Part shown: positions 1 to 9,830 of the stretch, one piece after another
Layout of the letters: the number at the start of each line of letters is the position of its first letter
Numbering within the stretch: position 1 is the stretch's first letter
Assembly (NCBI GenBank): GCA_963831645.1
Contig: CAWHQZ010000006.1
Coordinates: 124,001-188,000, forward strand
Direction of reading: 5' to 3'
Length of the DNA stretch: 64,000 nucleotides
Source of the DNA: CAWHQZ01 sp963831645
Lineage (GTDB): Bacteria > Pseudomonadota > Alphaproteobacteria > Rhizobiales > Aestuariivirgaceae
Position numbers and translations under genes: made by a program
Notes under the pieces: model-generated
Databases searched by the model: none
The model's input: the letters and a program-made list of their open reading frames with translations, nothing else
Told to the model about the DNA's origin: nothing

Positions 1-2
1 AG

Positions 3-1364
3 ACGCTCAGAGTCAACCGCCAGGTCGAGGAGACCAACCAGCACACCTTCGACAACGCGTTGGGCTACGGGCCATGTCTCAGGCGTCTACCAGTGGGTGA
101 GCAAGGTCTACGAGGCACAGGTCTTCAACTATGGACCGCGCACCGTCTATGACATCATGATTCCGGAGCCGGGCGCCTTCCTGCTGGAGGCGTTCCGCCG
201 CCGCCGGTCGGCCGCCGTCGAGCTGGAGAAGCCGCCGGCTTTCGAGATCACGCCGGACCAGCTGACCGAGGACAACTACCAGACCTACGTCGACCCGCTA
301 CAGCGCGACCGACGTCAAGCCGCCGCCCGAGCCGTTGTGACCGAGTCCTACGACTTCAACACCGGCGGCGAGGACAAGGACCAGGAGTTCACCAACTCCA
401 CCCGCATCAAGATCCCCGACGGCTATCAGGCGATTCGCGCCCACGTCGGCGCGGTGGTCGCGGTGTGGGACAGCTGGACGGTCGATGTCGTCATCGGCCA
501 GCATGTCCTGCGCTTTGAGAACAGTGTGGCGCCGGATGCTGGCACGTCGATCTCGACGAGGAAACCGGGTCGGTGCCGTTCGCCATGGTCACCGACCGGG
601 TTGGCGACATCGCCATCGCGGTGGAGGTCTCTGTCAGGGTACCGAGCGCGCCCTCGATCTTTGGCGGGCGGAGACACACGCCAAGCTGATCAACGCCTAT
701 CGCGCGCGGCTCTCGGAATACGAGGCCAAGCTCGCCGAACTGGAAGGCGAGGCGCCGGCGGAGATCGAAAGCGGCCCAACCGCGCGCAACCGTGCGCTGA
801 TGATCGACGAGGTAAAGCGAGCCTGCATCTCGCTCTTGAGCGAGCAGCATTTCGAGATGTTCGACGCGATCAACACCGGCGCCACAGGCCTGCCGCAGAT
901 CGACTTTGCGGAAGCCGCCGTCGAAGGCGCATATGTGCGCTTCTTCGAGCATGCCTTCGAGTGGGAGAACCTGTCGTGGGCATCCTACCCCTACTTCTGG
1001 GGCCGCAAGTCGACCTGGCTCGACAAGGTGGTCATCGAGGACGACGACGACGACTTCCAGGCCTTGCTGAAGGCGGGCTACATCCGCGTGCAGATCCCGA
1101 TCCGTCCCGGCTTCGTCGATGCCGTCGACCATTTCCGGCTGTTTGGAGAACCGTGGTTGGGCGGCTCGCTGCCGACGATCTCCGATGACACTCTATCTGC
1201 CGATTGCCGAGGAACTGGCGGAAAAGCTCGGCAGGCCGGGCAATGAATTGCCGGTTGGTGATCCCTGGGAGGTGCGTGTGCCGACGAGCCTCGTGAAGCT
1301 GCGCGACGACGACCAGCTTCCGCGCTGGCAGAAGCAGGCCGACGGGACCTGGGCCGAAGCCTGA
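3..1364 (+). CDS. Large protein of unknown function, 5' partial and frameshifted
   Basis: I do not recognise this protein. Its N-terminus lies outside the window. Coding sense must be followed across several frame changes (near 65, 292-330, 550, 640 and 1190), which I read as indels in one gene. Visible stretches include YEAQVFNYGPRTVYDIMIPE early on, a charged helical segment around 660-800 that may be a short coiled coil (alternating Glu, Lys and Ala), an aromatic-rich patch (WENLSWASYPYFWGRK) near 960-1010, and a C-terminus ending just before the stop at 1362. No signal peptide or membrane segment is visible in the part present. The stop is 13 bases before the GTG of the arginine deiminase gene, so the two are probably co-transcribed. 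Composition is soluble and acidic. Confidence 0.55.
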
Positions 1365-1377
1365 GGCGGCCGTCCCC

Positions 1378-4181
1378 GTGCCCGGCGTCGAGCTTCATGC
1401 GGATTTCGATCGCGACGGGCGGGTCACGGGCTTGCCTGGCGAACGTGCGGCCAGGCTGCAGTGGCCGGGCGTGGTGGTGGTGCCCAACATGGATCGGGAC
1501 GAGCGCCGCCTTCCGAGCTCGGCTGGCAACGCCCCCGAAACGCGACCCGACTACGACTTAGCTCCGGCGCGCCCCCGCGACGACGAGCTGGTTGCCTTGC
1601 GGGTCCGCGCTGCCGCCGGAGCAATGCAGCCTGGCGACCGGCTGCTGATCCGCTGTTCGGGTATCATGCATACCCGCGTCGCGCTGCACGACGCTTCGGG
1701 GGTAGTAATACCCCACAAATTGGGCACGCCGCAGGTCTACGAGTTGCCGGCCATGCCGGCGTCCGGCGTCCTGAACCTGACCCTGCAGGTACGCACGATT
1801 GCCGGCGGGGCATTCGGCGTGACCTCGAAGTCTTGATCTCACCTACCGCACGGACCCCCGCGAAGAGAGTTGCTTCGAGCTCACTCTTCTGCGTCGCGCT
1901 GCGAGCGGCATCGAAAATGAGGCAGACCGCGGCCGTTTCACCGTAGCGCCCTTCATTCTTGCCGACCGGCTTGCGCCCGCGAATTCGAGTTTACATGGTC
2001 AACAACTTTTGGAACTGGCCATCGTTCTCCGATGTCTGGGACGCGGCCGTGGCCGCAGCCGTGCCGCTGATCGGCGTCGACCCGGACCTGACCCACGGCG
2101 ACACCTGGCTGCAGGATCAGTACCAGCACAGCCTGATGCAGGGGTCGGATGGCTGGCGGCAGCTGATCGTGCACCTGCCCCGCCTGCGCTACGACAACAC
2201 GGATGCGACGAAAATCGACAACCTCGAGGAATTCGTCAACGCCCATTTCCGGTCGCGCAACATCGGGCTCTATCGCGATTTATGGGACCGGGTTGTTCCC
2301 GTGGAGACTGCCGCTGGGGGAGTGGCGCGGCCGAGTTTCCGGCATCTCGATGCCTGGGTGCAAAAAGCCGGCCGGCTATTGCGGGCAGGCCGCCTTCTGA
2401 ACCGCTACGGCATGGACGCCGGGAGCGGCTGGCGGACACTGAATTACGCAGACTGGGTTGCGGCGCTTTTATCGCTGAGAGCGGATCTCGCTAAATTCGC
2501 CAAGCACATTGATCAGGCCCGCGTCAACGCCACTGCGGAGCGCGACCGCCAGCTGCTGGCAGAAAAAGCAGCAGCCAGGGCCGTGGTCGACGCTGCGCTC
2601 GCCGAATTTGACGTGCCCGACAGGACCGAGACTGATCCGCGCATCACGTCGACGATCGGCAACGGGATGGTTACCCTTCGTGCCTCGATCGCGCGGCGAC
2701 TCTATGCGCGCGCGAAGCAGATGCACAGTGGGATGAATTACGGCGGGAACATCGAATCGACGCCGCCGGTCAGCGGCGCGCCGCTCGGCAAAATCGTGAT
2801 CGGCAACGCCACCAACCCGGATACCAAAGGCGAGTTCATCGACCCCGACCTTCTGCGCGTGTTCGCCAAGCAGAAAAAGCAGCCGCTGGTGGAGATCGAT
2901 ACCAGCTGGCTGCGGGTTGGCCATGTGGACGAGATGATGGCAGTGGTGCCGCACGGGCGTGGCCGCAGTGGGTTCTCGATCCTGCATGCCTCGGCACATG
3001 CGGCGATCGATCTCCTGGCCCGGGCCGAGGCGCGCTACCGCGACGCCTTGCCCGCAACCCACCCGATGGCTGGTCCGCGCGAGGCTCCTTCGGGTGTAAT
3101 GCCGCGGCTGATGACGGACGGGACGGCGCCCGTCACCCGGCTCTTCCGCGGCAAGGCATGGGAACACCTCCACAGGGCGGCCCGCAGCGGTCAGGTCGAG
3201 TTCATGTCCGAGCCACCGGCGATCTACTTCCGGCTCTGCTCTGCTTTTGGTGCAACCTCCGGCGGTACCGGCTTCAATGTGCACAACATCGGTTACGTGC
3301 CTGGCGTCGGCCCGGACCGCCGCTACCCAGCCGATATTACCCCGACCGAGCTTCTATTTGCCGAGGCGGACCGAAGCGGGAGGTCTTCGAACGAGAGCTT
3401 CGACGTCAATTTCCTTGAGCCCAGTCGGAATATTTTGCGCAACGCGCTGCCGGGCATTGCGATTCTGCCGGTGCCGGTCCTGTTCGACCGGACCGACGAC
3501 ACCAGTCACTTCCGCCAGTTTTACTGGAGGGAACAGACCACCGCCTTCTCGCCCCACATGGTCAATCTCAAGATCCTGAACGGCCACCTGCTTGTCCCGA
3601 AACCCTATGGCCCGCGCATGAGAGTGAACGACGCCATAGCAGTGGTACGCGACAGCATGGCGTCACTTGGCGTTCCGGGCCGCATCCGCGCCCACGTGGG
3701 GCGGCGTTTGATTGCCCGGCGGCGCATGACCCGTGCCCGCTATTGGGTGGAGAAGGTGAGCCCGGCCTACCTGACGTCCTCGACCGCCTACGGCGGCATG
3801 CAGACGAAAGTGGATGTAGTCAATGCGTTCCGCGACAGCTTTCCCGGCGCTGATGCGCCGGAGCGTGAGCGTCGGATCATCCGGCCGAACCTCCGTCATT
3901 TTGACGCCCGGGGCAATCTGAAGGATGAGTTCAGCCTGATCAAGTTCGACGACGGTATGGTCGATCTTTTCGAGCTGTTCGTTGCGGCCATCGCCGAGGA
4001 GCTGGGCGTGCGTCTCCATTTCGTGGATAGCTGGTACTACCACTTGGGCCATGGGGAGATTCACTGCGGCACCAACGTACTGCGCCGCGCCCGCGGGGCT
4101 GGCGCCGGCCTGCCCGACGTTTGGGACGCCCCTGACCACGATTTTCGTCGCCAACCTATGCGGGCCTATGGGACCGGCTAG
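1378..4181 (+). CDS. Protein-arginine deiminase (PAD) family protein, two apparent frameshifts
   Basis: PADs convert peptidyl-arginine to citrulline, usually with calcium. The N-terminal part (1378-1831) matches the PAD middle domain: a Ca-ligand-like segment DFDRDGRVTG followed by VVVVPNMDRDE, comparable to the LLVNCDRD segment of animal PADs. The coding sense moves frame at about 1831 and again at about 1978 (bridge reading FTVAPFILADRLAPA, then RVYMVNN). The catalytic domain follows with every expected residue: Asp in GDTWLQDQYQ (codon 2115), GNIESTPPV, His and Asp in SWLRVGHVDE (codons 2922 and 2928), and the nucleophile Cys in GEIHCGTNV (codon 4065). At about 930 residues it is longer than animal PADs even though no PAD N-terminal domain is seen. 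The extra length lies mostly between the first Asp and the GNIES motif. GTG at 1378 is the likely start. No signal peptide is visible. Family call is strong. Whether the gene is intact depends on whether the two indels are real. Confidence 0.88.
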
Positions 4182-4582
4182 CTCAGATGACATCCAGCCC
4201 GCCGAATGCCTTCGACATACTCATCGATGACCTGGCGGAATTGCACCGGCCCGAAACTCGCAAAGTGCCCGCCGTGCACGATCGAGACGGGCATCGACCG
4301 CAGGCGTTGCATGGTCTCCGCGTAGACCGCGCGGTCGGAGTGGTAGGCATCGTCGATCAGCGGACCGTCATAGACGATGTCACTTGATAAGAAGATGCCC
4401 GTTCGACGCTCGAAGAGCCCGAAGCCGCCCGGCGAGTGCCCGGGCGTGTGAAGCACTTCAAAGGCGCGATCTCCCAGATCGACGATGTCGCCGGCGGCCA
4501 GGATACGGTTCGCCGCCGCCGAACCCAATAGCGGGCGCTTTGCCAGCCTTCCGGTATGCGCAGGAACATCTCATCGTCCATT
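4178..4582 (-). pseudogene. MBL-fold hydrolase, C-terminal fragment (partial copy of the 12.1-12.9 kb gene)
   Basis: This encodes only the last ~130 residues of an MBL-fold hydrolase: DEMFLRIPEGWQS, then after a frame change near 4528 the segments HTPGHSPGG, SSDIVYDG and VHGGH. It aligns with the complete gene at 12149-12938 at about 90% nucleotide identity by eye, but lacks the HTHFDH metal motif. Its stop codon shares the bases CTAG with the stop of the convergent PAD gene. Upstream it joins abruptly to a uxuA fragment at about 4583. It cannot make a working enzyme. Confidence 0.85.
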
Positions 4583-4890
4583 CGACCACCGGAATGAAGT
4601 TAAAGCAGACGACCGGAACTCCGCGCGCCCGAGGTTGGCGAGGCTGTCTTTCCACGCATCGATGTATCGATGTGACACGGCGTCTCCGCGCTTGATCGCG
4701 TCGTGCACCGGAATGGACTCGCACACGCTCCACGTTAACCTTGCGCCTGGCGATCTCGTCTGCCGGCCATGCCTGCCCCACCGGAAGATGGTGCAGAGCC
4801 GTCACGACGCCGGTCGCTCCGGCCTGTTTCACGTTATCGAGCGAAACCGGATCGGCTTCTCCGAACCATCGCCAGGTCTGTTCCAGTGAA
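4583..4890 (-). pseudogene. uxuA: Mannonate dehydratase N-terminal fragment
   Basis: The reverse strand reads EQTWRWFGEADPVSLDNVKQ and then ATGVVTALHHLPVGQAWP, the conserved start of UxuA, which dehydrates D-mannonate in glucuronate breakdown. Two further frame changes are needed to follow the match (IPVHDAIKRGD, SHRYIDAWKDSL, then CFNFIPVVEWT). After about 100 residues the sequence switches to the MBL fragment. The usual start ATG is absent (the match begins at a CTG codon). The rest of the ~390-residue enzyme is missing, so this is a dead remnant. Confidence 0.8.
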
Positions 4891-4905
4891 CCCCCACCCC
4901 CTTGG

Positions 4906-5684
4906 CTAAAGCATACCTTCCTTCTCCCGGGTGTCGTTAGGTAGCCTCCGCGCCGGAGCGTCTCCGAGATATGCCGATCGGACCTTATCGTGCCGTGTGA
5001 TCTCTGCCGGGGTACCGACCGCAATCGTCCGGCCGCCGTCGAGGACCTGGATGCGGGCGCAGACGCCGAGCACGAGCGGGACATTGTGCTCGATGAGTAG
5101 AACTCCACAGCCATTCTTCTTCGGAATCTCTGCGATGAAACCGCCAAACTCTTCGCTCTCGTGTTCATTCAGGCCCGCTGCGGGCTCGTCGAGGAGCAGG
5201 TATGACGGCGAGGTCGCGAGCGCCCGCGCGATTCCGATGAGCCGCTCGAGGCCGTGAGGCAGGTCGGAGGCAGGATCGTCCGCGCGACCGGCACAGCCGA
5301 TCCATCCGAGCAGTTCTTCGGCGCGACGGCGAGCTGCGGAGCGCGAGAGGCCGTTCGCGACCGCGGCGACTTCCACATTCTCCCGAACCGTCAGATTGTC
5401 GAAGAGACGCGCCGCCTGGAACGTCCTCGCCAGGCCGCGCGCATTGATCCTTTGAGGCGCCAGACTGTTGCCGCTTCGTTGTCGATCCAGAATTGCCCTT
5501 CGGAAGGCTTCTGAAACCCCGAGAGCACGTTGACGAGAGTTGTCTTGCCGGCGCCGTTGGGTCCGATGAGGCCGAGGATCTCGCCGGCGCTGAGGTCGAG
5601 GTCGACACCGGCGAGAGCTGTCAGGCCGCCGAAGCGAACTGTGATCCCGCGCGCCAGCAGAGAACGACTATTGGCGGCCGGCAC
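4906..5684 (-). CDS. livG: Branched-chain amino acid-type ABC transporter ATP-binding protein LivG, frameshifted
   Basis: One of the two cytoplasmic ATPases of a high-affinity branched-chain amino acid or amide importer. From a GTG at 5684 it reads RGITVRFGGLTALAGVDLDL, the Walker A GPNGAGKTT, then breaks near 5380-5480 (LARTFQAARLFDNLTVREN in another frame) and resumes with LPHGLERLIGIARAL (signature region), Walker B YLLLDEPAAGLN and the H-loop LIEHNV. The signature reads LPHGLERL instead of LSGGQ-like, common in LivG. The start overlaps the end of the upstream livF remnant (stop at 5668). No permease or binding-protein genes lie beside it, so the transporter is incomplete here. Confidence 0.8.
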
Positions 5685-6185
5685 GATCCTGTTTTCCTCG
5701 AGGGCCGCCTGGCGCCCTACCGAAGTACGCGTCCTCGAGGCTTGTTCCCTTCCTGAGCTCATCCGGCCGGCCGCTCATGACGATCCGACCATTGTGCATC
5801 ACATAGGCGCGGTCGGCGATGCCGAGGATGCGCGCTGCGCTCTGTTCGATAACGAGGAGCGTCACCCCTTGCGCGCGCAAGCGCCGGAAACAGTCGTAGA
5901 GCTTTTCAATGATGATGGGCGCCAGGCCGAGCGATGGCTCATCGAGCGTGACCATGCGCGGTCTCATGACAAGAGCGCGAGCGATGGCGAGTTGCTGCTG
6001 CTCGCCGCCGGAGAGGTTCCCGGCACGCATGTCGAGCCGCTCCCCGAGAATCGGGAAGAGGTCAATGATCGTCTGTGGAATGGGTCCCGCGGCGAATTCC
6101 GGATCGCGAACGGGCACCGCGAGGTTCTCCCGCACGGTCAAGGTCTGAAAGATATGCCGGCCTTCCGGCACCATCGTCAGACTCC
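5668..6185 (-). pseudogene. livF: Branched-chain amino acid ABC ATPase LivF, 5'-truncated
   Basis: Encodes the C-terminal two thirds of LivF: MVPEGRHIFQTLTVRENL, the signature LSGGEQQQLAIARAL, Walker B MVTLDEPSLGLAP and the H-loop LLVIEQS. The first ~70 residues, including the Walker A loop, are missing: an in-frame stop lies a few codons upstream of the first available ATG and no Walker A is seen in the next 150 bases. It cannot bind ATP normally. The breakpoint at about 6185 marks an edge of the broken-gene patchwork. Confidence 0.82.
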
Positions 6186-6332
6186 CCCCTCAACCCGGAA
6201 ATCTGCCCCGGTTACGTTGATTGACAGCGACCACCGATGCGGAGCATGGTGTCGCCTTGCTTGGGCAACCCTTGCTGCGTTCACGGTGACGCGGACCGCG
6301 CCCTGTCATATGTTGCCCCCGAAATAGGCAGC

Positions 6333-6566
6333 GTGAACTGCATAGCGTTGGCACTGATACCGCTGGTGATATCAGCCGTCGTGGCGATGGCGTTGGGGCA
6401 GGCGATTGTCGAACCGATCAATGAGTGGCTTAAGAATAGAATAGGCCCTCCTTCAAGAGATGACGTGCCAAGCGTGCCACCTAGCCTGATGGGAGCCGTC
6501 GAAAGACTCGTGTACGCGCCAACTGGGAACACGCGCCAGCGAATGACCCGGCCTACCCAAACCTGA
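6333..6566 (+). CDS. Possible small membrane protein or fragment
   Basis: An open frame from GTG 6333 encodes 77 residues with one clear hydrophobic segment (IALALIPLVISAVVAMALG) followed by VEPINEWLKNRIG and PPSLMGAVERLVY. The hydrophobic span with a charged flank looks like real membrane protein sequence, but I recognise no family. It may be the start of a longer protein cut off after VERLVY. No ribosome binding site stands out. It lies between two gene remnants. Confidence 0.3.
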   Translation: MNCIALALIPLVISAVVAMALGQAIVEPINEWLKNRIGPPSRDDVPSVPPSLMGAVERLVYAPTGNTRQRMTRPTQT

Positions 6567-6779
6567 CCCTCCTTTTACATCGCCGTCACTCGGTTCGCGC
6601 ATTGCTGATGGGTTTCATTCACTTGCGGTTGCCGCCGCCTCGGGTCCGTTTTTTCACGAGGTCGCAGCCCTTGTTGAGCGCGGCTGCCCATACAATCGTG
6701 CGAGACGCAACAGACACGTGCCCTTGTCTTGCCGAGCTTCACGAGCGCAGTGGGGGCTTGGTAGAGGGGGCGTGACGCT

Positions 6780-6994
6780 GGCTGTGGCAAAGTTGCTCTT
6801 CCATCTGATCAGCAAGCTCTACGAGCGCACCTCCGTCATCGTCACCACCAACCTCGCCGTCGACGAATGGCCGACCGTGTTCGGCGACGCCAAGATCACC
6901 GCCGCGCTCCTCGAGCGGCTAACCAACCCTCGCTGCGACATCGTCGACGGGCAGACGGGCGATTGAAAGCTGGCGCTTCAAGAACCACACCTGA
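6780..6994 (+). pseudogene. istB: IS21-family helper ATPase IstB, C-terminal remnant
   Basis: Reads LLFHLISKLYERTSVIVTTN, then EWPTVFGDAKITAALLERLT and, after a one-base frame change near 6962, ESWRFKNHT and a stop. This is the typical end of IstB, the AAA+ partner of the IS21 transposase. The N-terminal ATPase core and the whole istA gene are absent, so the element is dead. Confidence 0.85.
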
Positions 6995-7077
6995 GCAATC
7001 TTCCCGAAAAGCGCCCTCCGGCGATGCGATGCGCTGCGCCAAAATTCCGTGCATCGCCTCCGGGCGGGACCCGGCAT

Positions 7078-7121
7078 CAATCAGGTGGGTCAGTTTTCGA
7101 CGCCGATCGATCAGGGGTTAA
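7078..7121 (+). repeat. IS21-family right-end remnant
   Basis: About 85 bases after the istB remnant, the stretch GGGTCAGTTTTCGACGCCGA and the following GATCGATCAGGGG resemble the repeated terminal blocks of rhizobial IS21 elements. This is the probable right end of the element. No left end was found. Confidence 0.5.
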
Positions 7122-7185
7122 AAGTGCGGCGCGCTCCTGTCATGCTCTCGTCGAGCCAGGATACCGGTGAATTGGAGGAATGATC

Positions 7186-7328
7186 TCAGGCAGCAGCTGG
7201 ACCTTTCAAGTGCTCCATCCTTCTCCTGCGCCGCATGAGCAACCCCATAAGACCAAGGCCCGTGGCAAACAGTGGCAGAGCGGCGGGGACGGGTACGACC
7301 GAAGCAGTTCCCACGAACACCGGATTAG
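7186..7328 (-). pseudogene. VPLPA-CTERM exported protein, C-terminal piece (split by IS701 element)
   Basis: On the reverse strand this reads NPVFVGTASVV, then the sorting signal VPVPAALPLFATGLGLMG followed by LLMRRRRR and a short tail ending KGPAAA. This is the tripartite C-terminal signal of the PEP-CTERM/VPLPA-CTERM class: conserved motif, membrane helix, arginine cluster. It lies directly against the left end of the IS701 element, and its N-terminal part is found on the other side at 8863-9276. Confidence 0.85.
7325..7328. repeat. IS701 target-site duplication, left copy (TTAG)
   Basis: TTAG immediately before the left inverted repeat, matching TTAG at 8863-8866 after the right inverted repeat. 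Confidence 0.85.
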
Positions 7329-8862
7329 TCTTACTGAGTCAGAAAGTCGCAGGTGACCCGCGATCCGACTCAGATAAGCGGAGAGATTCAGACATCGGCG
7401 GAAGGGGGCAGATATGGATCTCCAAACGGCAGACGACAGTGAATCGCGGTTTTCGGCGTATGTCGAGGGGCTTGTGAGGGTGATTGGTCACGCCGACCGG
7501 GCGGGGCCGTTGCGTGACTATTGCACCGGGCTGCTGCTGCCGGGCGAGCGCAAGAGCGTCGAGCCGATGGCGGCGGTGACGGCGCCCGGCGGACGTGCGG
7601 CCCAGCATCAGTCACTGCATCACTTCGTCGCCAACGCGGCGTGGTCGGACGAGGCGGTGCTTGGCCGGTGCGCGAGCTGGTGCTGCCGGCGATCGAGCGG
7701 CACGGCCCGATCGAGGCCTGGATCATCGACGACACCGGCTTTCCCAAGAAGGGCACGCACTCGGTCGGCGTGGCGCGCCAGTATTGCGGCCAGCTCGGCA
7801 AGCAGGACAACTGCCAGGTCGCGGTGTCGCTGTCGCTCGCCAATGACCACGCCAGCCTGCCGATGGCCTATCGGCTGTATCTGCCGGAGGACTGGGCCGA
7901 CGGATGCCGACCGCCGCGCGCAAGGCCGGCGTGCCGGAGGACGATCGGCTTCAAGACCAAGCCGCAGATCGCGCTGGAGCAGATCCGGGCGGCCTGCGCG
8001 GCCGGCCTTCCGCCCGGCGTCGTGCTGGTGGATGCCGGCTACGGCATCGACACCGAGCTGCGCGGACCGGCATCAGCGCGCTGGCGCTGCGCCTATGTCG
8101 CCGGCATCCAGCCGCAGACCAGCCGGTGTGGCCGCCGGGCAGCGGGCCGCTGCCGCCGAAGCCGTGGTCGGGCCGCGGGCGGCCACCCAAGCTCATGCGC
8201 CGCGACGCCGAGCACAAGCCGGTCACCGCCAAGGAACTCGCCTCGGCCTGCCAGCGGCGCCTGGCAGACGATCACCTGGCGCGAGGGCACCATGCGACCG
8301 CTGACCTCGCGCTTTGCCGCCGTGCGGGTGCGGCCGGCGCATCGCGACTACTGGCGGGCCGAGCCGCGGCCCGAGGAATGGCTGCTGATCGAATGGCCGG
8401 AGGGCGAGACCGAGCCGACCAAGTACTGGCTCTCCACCCTGCCGGACGACATCGCGCTTCGTCGACCTGGTCGACTCGGCCAAGCTGCGCTGGCGGATCG
8501 AGCGCGATTATCAGGAGCTCAAACAGGAACTCGGCCTCGGACACTACGAAGGGCGCGGCTGGCGCGGCTTCCACCATCACGCCACGCTGTGCATCGCCGC
8601 CTACGGCTTCCTGATCGCCGAGCGGGCGACGATTCCCCCCTCAGGACCTCGTTCCCCCACGTCTGTTCAAGAACCTTGCGGTTTCCAACGGTGATCGACC
8701 CAGGGGCTCCGCCGCTGCGGCCCGAACGCCACATTCCGAACTCCGTCGCAACCATGCGCCGGCGATTAATCATTGCAGTGATCAGGACCCTGCCGCGATG
8801 CCCCTGCTGCGCAACTCAAATCCGGAGACCCCCGTCTCCACGTCGTTTATGACGCAGTAAGA
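7329..8862 (+). mobile_element. IS701-family insertion sequence, complete ends
   Basis: A 1534-base element with imperfect terminal inverted repeats: left TCTTACTGAGTCAGAAA at 7329, right (reverse complement) TCTTACTGCGTCATAAA ending at 8862, 15 of 17 identical. It is flanked by a 4-base direct duplication TTAG (7325-7328 and 8863-8866), the YTAG-type target expected for the IS701 family. It has inserted into a VPLPA-CTERM protein gene. Removing the element and one TTAG rejoins that gene in frame. Confidence 0.9.
7414..8694 (+). CDS. IS701-family transposase, multiple frameshifts
   Basis: DDE transposase of the IS701 element. From ATG 7414 it reads MDLQTADDSESRFSAYVEGL. The match then moves frame near 7665, 8070, 8250 and 8455. 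The catalytic acids are visible in WIIDDTGFPKKGTHSVGVAR, VVLVDAGYGIDTELR and RIERDYQELKQELGLGHYEG, with the end of the core at GWRGFHHHATLCIAAYGFLI. The length (~427 codons) is normal for the family. As read, the gene is inactive, but the surrounding frameshift density makes sequence error a fair alternative. Confidence 0.85.
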
Positions 8863-9276
8863 TTAGAGGAATTGTTAGAAAATGGCTCCGGTCCATTGTA
8901 GAACCCTCCAATCGCGGCGACCAGCCAGTTTACACTGGTTAATGCTACAGCAGAGGTGTCGAGCGCTTGGAACCCGCTCAGAGTCGTACCAGGTGGAAGG
9001 TCGTTGCTTGCTGTGTTGAAGCAGTTGCCATCGCACCACTGTAAGCTACTGGGAATGGTGGGAACCCAACCGGCAGGGGATCCAACCGCAGTGGCGCTTG
9101 GCAGCGCAAGATTGAAGGCATAGATGTTGTTGGTGCCCCCAATATTGTTGGTGACCGAAAAATCATAGAGCCAATTTCCGGCGGAACCAGAGATCGTATA
9201 CGACGTCTACGATACTTGCTTGCGCTGTTCCCACTGCACCGAGCAGCGCCAGGCCCGCAAGCACAGCAATTTTCAT
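8863..9276 (-). pseudogene. VPLPA-CTERM exported protein, N-terminal piece (split by IS701 element)
   Basis: Starts at ATG 9276 with a Sec signal peptide (MKIAVLAGLALLGAVGTAQA, cleavage after AQA) and continues SIVDVVY. After a small indel near 9205 it reads TISGSAGNWLYDFSVTNN, then GWVPTIPSSLQWCDGNCF, and NWLVAAIGGFYNGPEPFSNN up to the IS701 right end. With the piece at 7186-7328 the intact product would be a secreted protein of roughly 190 residues carrying a VPLPA-CTERM anchor. Such proteins are normally processed by an exosortase-type enzyme. None is encoded in this window. Confidence 0.82.
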
Positions 9277-9781
9277 TTTCTTAAATACTACAGGTGTCGC
9301 CGAGCTCTCTTGGCGCCGCGAAGCGCATCGATTTGAGCAAACGTCCAAATTTGTGAAGTGATACATGTGTTAGTTCCTATGGTTGGCCTGTTGGACTTCG
9401 ATTTTGTACTCAGGCTCCGAGAGATCCCGTGCCGCGTATGCGACAGCGTTTCACGAACAATCGATACTCCCGACCGTGACTGGTCAGAATTGGTCGTTAC
9501 ATTAACTGATTGTGGAGCACGTCCCGTCCAAGCTACGTATCGCTTGGATATCCGTCCGCAGCGTTAAGCTTCCAGAGCCGTGCGGGCCAATCACTACTGA
9601 ATGGCGGTGCCGTCTGCTAGAGACGACTATGCGCTCATCCACCCCTAACCACAAGGTAATAGTCAGGTAATAGTCAGAGCGCTTTAATCGTTGGGTGAAA
9701 CGGCGAGACACACCGGCGCGGCCTTGTCGCGCCGGCGTCTGACGCCGGGAAGTCGGTGGAATTGTGAACTGAGGAATTGTC
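9277..9781. other. Intergenic region, no gene seen
   Basis: About 500 bases between the signal-peptide start at 9276 and the next gene remnant. It is less GC-rich than its surroundings. The only structure seen is an 11-base tandem repeat AGGTAATAGTC at 9654-9675. A 69-codon open frame here has no recognisable features. Confidence 0.5.
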
Positions 9782-9830
9782 TTAGGCAGCAACGAGAACC
9801 TTCGCCTTCCACTTGCTGCGCCGTGCCAGA
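9782..9830 (-). pseudogene. Tail remnant of a second PEP-CTERM-type protein
   Basis: The reverse strand reads ARRSKWKAKVLVAA then stop, an arginine/lysine-rich tail like that of VPLPA-CTERM proteins. The bases around the stop (GAGGAATTGTCTTAGGCAGC) resemble those around the stop of the gene ending at 7186. The helix and sorting motif are gone because the sequence changes here to the nitrilase gene. Tentative. Confidence 0.35.

Noticed and set aside
2469..3284. Long antisense open frames opposite the PAD gene
   Set aside because: They are arginine/proline-rich shadows typical of high-GC coding DNA, while the sense strand has all PAD motifs.
7414..8694. Programmed frameshifting in the IS701 transposase
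   Set aside because: The shifts are several, in both directions and without slippery sequences. IS701 transposases are normally one frame.
9358..9567. 69-codon open frame in the intergenic region
   Set aside because: No ribosome site, no motif and no coding bias.
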